Shown: piece after piece, positions 32,504 through 35,740 of the stretch
How positions within the stretch are numbered: the first letter of the stretch is position 1
How the letters are laid out: each line of letters starts with the position of its first letter
Assembly: GCF_000332315.1 (NCBI RefSeq)
Contig: NZ_KB235941.1
Location: 749,576-785,315, forward strand
Length of the DNA stretch: 35,740 bases
Reading direction: 5' to 3'
Source of the DNA: Prochlorothrix hollandica PCC 9006 = CALU 1027
GTDB taxonomy: Bacteria > Cyanobacteriota > Cyanobacteriia > Prochlorotrichales > Prochlorotrichaceae
Notes under the pieces: generated by a model
The model's database searches: none
Told to the model about the DNA's origin: nothing
The model's input: only the letters and a program-made list of their open reading frames with translations
Translations under genes and position numbers: made by a program

Positions 32504-32573
32504 TCTTACATTTTAGCCTAGGGTTTGTCCTCTCCAGAACGACCCTGTTCCCAGATCCGTAAACCCCTAAACC

Positions 32574-32654
32574 GGGTATCAACTTAAGCCGGGACAGTGG
32601 GGCGCGGAGCGCCCCACTGTCCCGTTAATCTTGTCCCGCTTTAAGCGGGAACCC
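32574..32654 (-). repeat. Family B two-hairpin repeat (copy B4, best preserved, inverted)
   Basis: It begins GGGTATCAACTTAAGCC, then a perfect 15-bp hairpin GGGACAGTGGGGCGC-GGA-GCGCCCCACTGTCCC (32591-32623), then GTTAATCTTGT and the second hairpin CCCGCTTTAAGCGGG (32635-32649). It lies 10 bp beyond the stop of the double-ACT gene. Confidence 0.85.
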
Positions 32655-32663
32655 CCTAAACCC

Positions 32664-33389
32664 TCAGCCCCGCTTCCCCATCAGCCGTTGCTTCACCCCA
32701 TCCGCAATTTTATGGCCTAAATACTCAGGAATTAGGCTCTCGTTGGGTCCCAACAAATAGAGAATTAACCGGGTGCGCCCCCGCCACACCAGCAAGTTAG
32801 CATTGACCACCAGCAAATCTTCTTGCCAAATGGCATACATCACCTTATAAAACAGACCGGGTTGGTTATCCGCCTCGATCAGCAGCGCCGGGAGATGGAA
32901 CACAGGATCCACATAAAACTCCGTTTCCACCTGTTCTAGGCCCGCATCCAGGTTAAACTCCACCGCCAGCATCTCTTCCACCTCAAAGCGCCCCGCCAAG
33001 GCTTCCCGCAAGGCCCGCCGCACATTCTCCGCCGTTTTTTCCAGTAAAACCCGCCCCCCCCGCGACACGATCAGCTTGATGAACACCAGCATGGGGGGAT
33101 GGATTTGGCCGTATAAGCTGAGGTTATGGATGGTTAAACCATAAGCAGCCAAAACTCCAAAGATATCGCTCAGCAGGAAGGACTGGTTACGGTAAGCAAA
33201 CTGTAGCGCCGTCTTATTAGCCTCTGGCTTGAGATCAATAACAGCCTGCTCGGTTTTATAAAGATGGTAGGCCAGTTTTAGATTTTGTAGTTGGATCTCA
33301 CTACTCACAAACTGCTCGTAGAACTGGGGGAACGAGCGGTTAAACTGCTTCAACAGTTGTAGCGTTGGGGGTTTCAAACCAGCAGCCAT
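32664..33389 (-). CDS. ACT-domain repeat protein (GlnD C-terminal-like), 241 aa
   Basis: Two ligand-binding-type ACT folds are suggested: the first around residues 66-125 (YRNQSFLLSDIFGVLAAYGL, then THNLSLYGQIHPPMLVFIKL), the second around 165-225 (LPALLIEADNQPGLFYKVMY, later VVNANLLVWRGRTRLILYLL). The D-N-Q-P-G-L-F pattern is the typical ACT opening loop. ACT domains bind amino acids and regulate enzymes such as GlnD. Here no catalytic domain is attached. I recall stand-alone proteins of this kind in cyanobacteria. The role is unknown; an amino-acid or nitrogen sensor is an inference. Confidence 0.8.
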   Translation of the reverse strand: MAAGLKPPTLQLLKQFNRSFPQFYEQFVSSEIQLQNLKLAYHLYKTEQAVIDLKPEANKTALQFAYRNQSFLLSDIFGVLAAYGLTIHNLSLYGQIHPPMLVFIKLIVSRGGRVLLEKTAENVRRALREALAGRFEVEEMLAVEFNLDAGLEQVETEFYVDPVFHLPALLIEADNQPGLFYKVMYAIWQEDLLVVNANLLVWRGRTRLILYLLGPNESLIPEYLGHKIADGVKQRLMGKRG

Positions 33390-33953
33390 AACATCCTGGG
33401 AAAGGGCAAGGGGAATTATACTAAGCTAAGACTGGCTCAGAAACCTGTCCAGAGATTGAGGAGGGAGAGGACACCTACAACCTATTATGGAGTCCCGCTG
33501 AACCCTTAGAGGATATTTGGAAATTTGGGTGAAGAAATTTTAGATCCCCTGGATCCCCCCAGTTCCCCGTGAGACGGAGGAAGAATACTATCTTTATATC
33601 TCCTCACACCAGGGACGGGTCGGAATAATCCTGACTTTTCCAACTATTCTCGTGACTTTATCTCAGTCCAGAGCATCTAAGACGATGTATGGTTTGGCAC
33701 CCAAGACGCATTCCCACGGTTTAACGAACCAGAGGGGTCGTCCCTAAGGATTTTGGCTGGCCACGGGCCAGGGGTTCCCTAGGGCTGACCTCCCTGGGGA
33801 GACGGTTGTCGTTCCCAGGGCTGGATCCGGGGGCGCACCCTGGTTCCAGGAACCCAGGACATTGCACCCGGGGACGGGGGCAGATGCATGGCGGGACGTT
33901 TCTGAGAGGTTATGCTGGAAAACATTGTGAAGACACGTGGTGAAGACACCTGC
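33390..33953. other. 564-bp region without a recognised gene
   Basis: The divergent promoters of the ACT protein and GNAT genes should lie here. Features seen are a small perfect palindrome TGGTTCC-AGGAACCA-type at about 33840 and a doubled GTGAAGACAC (33927-33950). No coding frame or RNA gene is supported. Confidence 0.45.
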
Positions 33954-34502
33954 ATGGGTTTCTGGAAAAGTTTACTTCTTGGTTTCAATAGTCCCACTGC
34001 ATCGGCGGTGGCAGTGGCAGGGCGATCGCTGGAGGTACCGGATCAAGGCCATGGGGAGGTGTACACCTCCGATGCGGCCACGGATTCCCGCATTTTCTTC
34101 AGCACCGATCGCACCCTCGATCTCTATGAATTGGAAGAACTCTGTAGTTCTGTGGGTTGGTCCCGTCGGCCTCTGCGTAAGGTCAGGAAAGCCCTTCAGA
34201 ACAGTTTTCTGGTGGTGTCCATGTGGGAACAACGGGGAAAGCGCCGCCGTTTAATTGGATTTGCGCGGGCTACCTCAGATCATGCCTTTAATGCAACCAT
34301 TTGGGATGTTGTAGTGCGCCCCTCGTCCCAGGGTCAAGGTCTGGGCAAAGCCTTGATGCAACATACCATCAAGAAGCTCCGCAACGAGGATATTAGTAAT
34401 ATCACCTTGTTTGCGGATCCCCATGTGGTCCAGTTTTATGAGGGTCTGGGGTTTAACCCTGACCCGGAAGGCATTAAAGGGATGTTTTGGTATCCCGACT
34501 AG
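33954..34502 (+). CDS. GNAT acetyltransferase, plastid NSI/SNAT (Ycf52)-type, 182 aa
   Basis: The start M-G-F-W-K-S-L-L-L at 33954 matches the family better than the ATG at 33912. After a variable 50-residue N-terminus comes the strongly conserved core [46 protein letters not shown] and [20 protein letters not shown]. The acetyl-CoA loop follows ([14 protein letters not shown]), then [15 protein letters not shown] and the end [10 protein letters not shown]. These proteins are homologues of the chloroplast acetyltransferases that modify lysines and, in some reports, serotonin; the red-algal form is Ycf52. The cyanobacterial substrate is not settled. A tandem array and palindrome follow. Confidence 0.9.
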   Translation: MGFWKSLLLGFNSPTASAVAVAGRSLEVPDQGHGEVYTSDAATDSRIFFSTDRTLDLYELEELCSSVGWSRRPLRKVRKALQNSFLVVSMWEQRGKRRRLIGFARATSDHAFNATIWDVVVRPSSQGQGLGKALMQHTIKKLRNEDISNITLFADPHVVQFYEGLGFNPDPEGIKGMFWYPD

Positions 34503-34540
34503 GAACGGGCTGATAAAGTCAGCGCCAACGCTACGGTTAG

Positions 34541-34785
34541 CTAGACCAGGGGCGTACTCCAGACAGGGGGCGTACTCTAGACAAGGGGCGTACTCCAGAC
34601 CAGGGGCATACTCTAGACAAGGGGCGTATTCCAGACCAGGGGCGTACTCTAGACAAGGGGCGTACTCTAGACAGGGGGCGTACTCTAGACAGGGGGCGTA
34701 CTCCAGACAAGGGGCGTACTCCAGACAGGGGGCGTACTCCAAACAGGGGGCGTACTACCAGACAGGGGGCGTACTCTAGACAAGG
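34541..34785. repeat. 18-bp tandem array, about 13 units
   Basis: The unit GGGGCGTACTCTAGACAA (with TCCAGACA, GACCA and GGGGG variants) repeats in strict 18-bp steps, apart from one unit with an extra base (about 34756). Because 18 is divisible by three, long but spurious frames run through it on both strands. It begins 40 bp after the GNAT stop. Confidence 0.9.
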
Positions 34786-34801
34786 GGCTTAAGCCCCTTG
34801 T
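34780..34801. terminator. Perfect 22-bp palindrome at the end of the tandem array
   Basis: It is centred on CTTAAG with arms ACAAGGGG and CCCCTTGT. It is formed by the last array unit (CAAGGGG) and its inverse. The RNA hairpin is followed by TCC rather than a T-run, so its role as a terminator for the GNAT gene is uncertain. Confidence 0.45.
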
Positions 34802-34804
34802 TCC

Positions 34805-34877
34805 TGACTGACACAAGTCCCTGAAGCAACGCAAACTGGTAACGAAATTGCAAGGGTTTCAGGAGATCTGTCAGTCA
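34805..34877 (+). mobile_element. Family F 73-bp element (copy 2)
   Basis: It has the same TGACTGACA...TGTCAGTCA ends and exactly the same length as the copy at 9408-9480. In this copy an inner arm pair CCTGAA/TTCAGG is also present. It starts 4 bp after the palindrome. Confidence 0.6.
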
Positions 34878-35069
34878 ACCCGGTGGGGCAGGCCGCGTCT
34901 CGCTCTGTGTTTTGCTCTGTGTCTAACTCTGCCGTGAATCTTGTCCTGCTTTAAACCCACATTCAGCAGGTTTCTAAGATAAACAGAAAATTAAGGGAAC
35001 CCAGAGCCAGAGGGGGATAGAGCAAGATCAAGGGGATAGAGCTGTTCCTCCCTTGAGAGAGCAGGATGC
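34878..35069. other. Spacer with a degenerate family B fragment
   Basis: GAATCTTGTCCTGCTTTAAA at 34936-34955 resembles the TTAATCTTGTCCCGCTTTAA part of family B; the rest of that element is missing. A doubled GGGGATAGAGC motif (35014 and 35032) lies just before the transposase gene end. No gene is seen. Confidence 0.4.
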
Positions 35070-35740
35070 TCAACTCAAGCAATAGTATTTTTGACAGTGG
35101 CTTCCCAAAAATCTCAAGACTAGACGTTGAAATTCAGTCAATTTAATCAAAGACTTGACCCCATCTATCAAGACTACATGAATCGATTGAAAACCCTGAA
35201 AAATCCATCGTAAAGTCGGTCGAGCAGTCGGCTTCCCTTTTTGATTGGGCACAGAAGCTTCAGCTTGTTGTAGTGCCATGCGAAGCTTTCGTTGTCCCAA
35301 CGAATATACCAGTAAAGACAGAGCCATAATAAAAGCCAGAGCCATTATTCGACTCGTACTTTTGAGAAAAACACTAGAAGCAAAAAACAAAGGGTCTTTG
35401 ATAAACCGAAACCCTCTTTCTGTTCCTTGTTGCTCTTTATAAAAGGATAAAGCTTGAAACGGAGACAACATTTCCGGGTCAAGATGATTCGTCGCTAAAA
35501 TAAACCGCCCTGTTTGATTCTTGTAAGGTAAAATCAATGCCTCTGATTGCTCTAATGTGATTTGAGGATAATAGTAATATCCTTGAGGTTCTTCACCTGC
35601 TTTCGGTCTACCTGGATGACTATAAAAGGGTTTTTCTATGGGTTCTAATGCCTTGACTTCATGAAATTTCAGTCTCTTTTTGAACTGATTCACTGCTGCT
35701 GATGCATCCTCTTCACAAGCAACTAAGAAGGGATTTGCTT
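35070..35740 (-). CDS. IS1634-family (IS4-superfamily) transposase, C-terminal part, truncated by the window edge
   Basis: The frame stays open to the window end, with codons for ANPFLVACEEDASAAVNQF before the first listed GTG. The segment TERGFRFIKDPLFFASSVFL is the hallmark of the C-terminal catalytic region (the E of the DDE triad in E-R-G-F-R). Next come STSRIMALAFIMALSLLVYS and a basic end region typical of the family (RPTLRWIFQGFQSIHVV). The gene therefore enters from outside the window on the right. Composition is AT-richer than the neighbours, consistent with a mobile origin. The left inverted repeat should lie near 35030-35065 but was not identified. Confidence 0.85.
   Translation of the reverse strand, partial: ANPFLVACEEDASAAVNQFKKRLKFHEVKALEPIEKPFYSHPGRPKAGEEPQGYYYYPQITLEQSEALILPYKNQTGRFILATNHLDPEMLSPFQALSFYKEQQGTERGFRFIKDPLFFASSVFLKSTSRIMALAFIMALSLLVYSLGQRKLRMALQQAEASVPNQKGKPTARPTLRWIFQGFQSIHVVLIDGVKSLIKLTEFQRLVLRFLGSHCQKYYCLS

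Noticed and set aside
34275-34779. Frames through the 18-bp array (E-Y-A-P-C-L on minus, G-A-Y-S-R-Q on plus)
   Set aside because: An 18-bp period keeps any frame open. The minus frame overlaps the well-conserved GNAT gene and the plus frame is an out-of-frame shadow.
34541-34785. CRISPR array
   Set aside because: Units are contiguous 18-bp repeats without unique spacers, and no cas gene is nearby.

Overview
The window is chromosomal DNA from an oxygenic cyanobacterium. Evidence for this is the photosystem II genes psbN and psbH in divergent order, a CruP-type lycopene cyclase, a plastid-type GNAT acetyltransferase, a DUF1517 protein, a phytol-kinase-like protein, a GlcD-type glycolate dehydrogenase and many GCGATCGC (HIP1) sites. 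Base composition is moderately GC-rich. Repeats are unusually dense both between and inside genes. This would fit a filamentous, Prochlorothrix- or Leptolyngbya-like genome, but the species cannot be fixed from the sequence. No rRNA, tRNA or CRISPR array was seen. 

Layout. 1-1263: a repeat end, a VapB antitoxin remnant, a conserved hypothetical gene and duplicated palindromic repeats. 1264-5551 (minus strand): a Ser/Thr kinase joined in frame to an FGE-sulfatase domain but split by one TAA codon, then cruP and psbN. 5552-8507: a 690-bp psbN-psbH spacer with two matching structured hairpins, psbH with a terminator, tatA with a very long repetitive tail, and pth. 8504-15575: a kinase-like protein convergent with pth, then a plus-strand run of a small cyanobacterial protein, a glycosyltransferase, a three-helix membrane protein, a disordered Ser/Thr/Pro-rich protein, YjbQ and a PMT-type mannosyltransferase. 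15687-20487 (minus): phytol-kinase-like protein, a zinc-ribbon small protein, DUF488, a GFA-family protein, glcD and a secreted hypothetical. 21251-31440 (plus): metK, a lipoate-ligase-like protein, a KtrA/TrkA regulator, anmK, a hypothetical, a SpkC-like kinase, the rbgA/ylqF GTPase and a DUF1517 protein. 31529-33389 (minus): an alpha/beta hydrolase and a double-ACT protein. 33954-35740: a GNAT acetyltransferase, an 18-bp tandem array and a 5'-truncated IS1634-type transposase at the window edge. 

Most genes are housekeeping or photosynthetic and work independently. The likely co-transcribed groups are psbN-cruP, GFA-DUF488, the disordered protein with yjbQ, and metK with the ligase. The most distinctive layer is non-coding. 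At least six dispersed repeat families (here A, B, C, D/E, F, G) occur in the gaps. Several have terminal inverted repeats or stems kept by compensating changes or G-U pairs, which points to mobile or RNA-structured mini-elements. Some repeats have entered genes: one supplies a stop codon, and anmK, tatA and the hydrolase carry low-complexity expansions. No complete new defence or biosynthetic system could be demonstrated. The best leads are the twin hairpins between psbN and psbH, the two-hairpin family B, and the membrane protein at 11241-12134.
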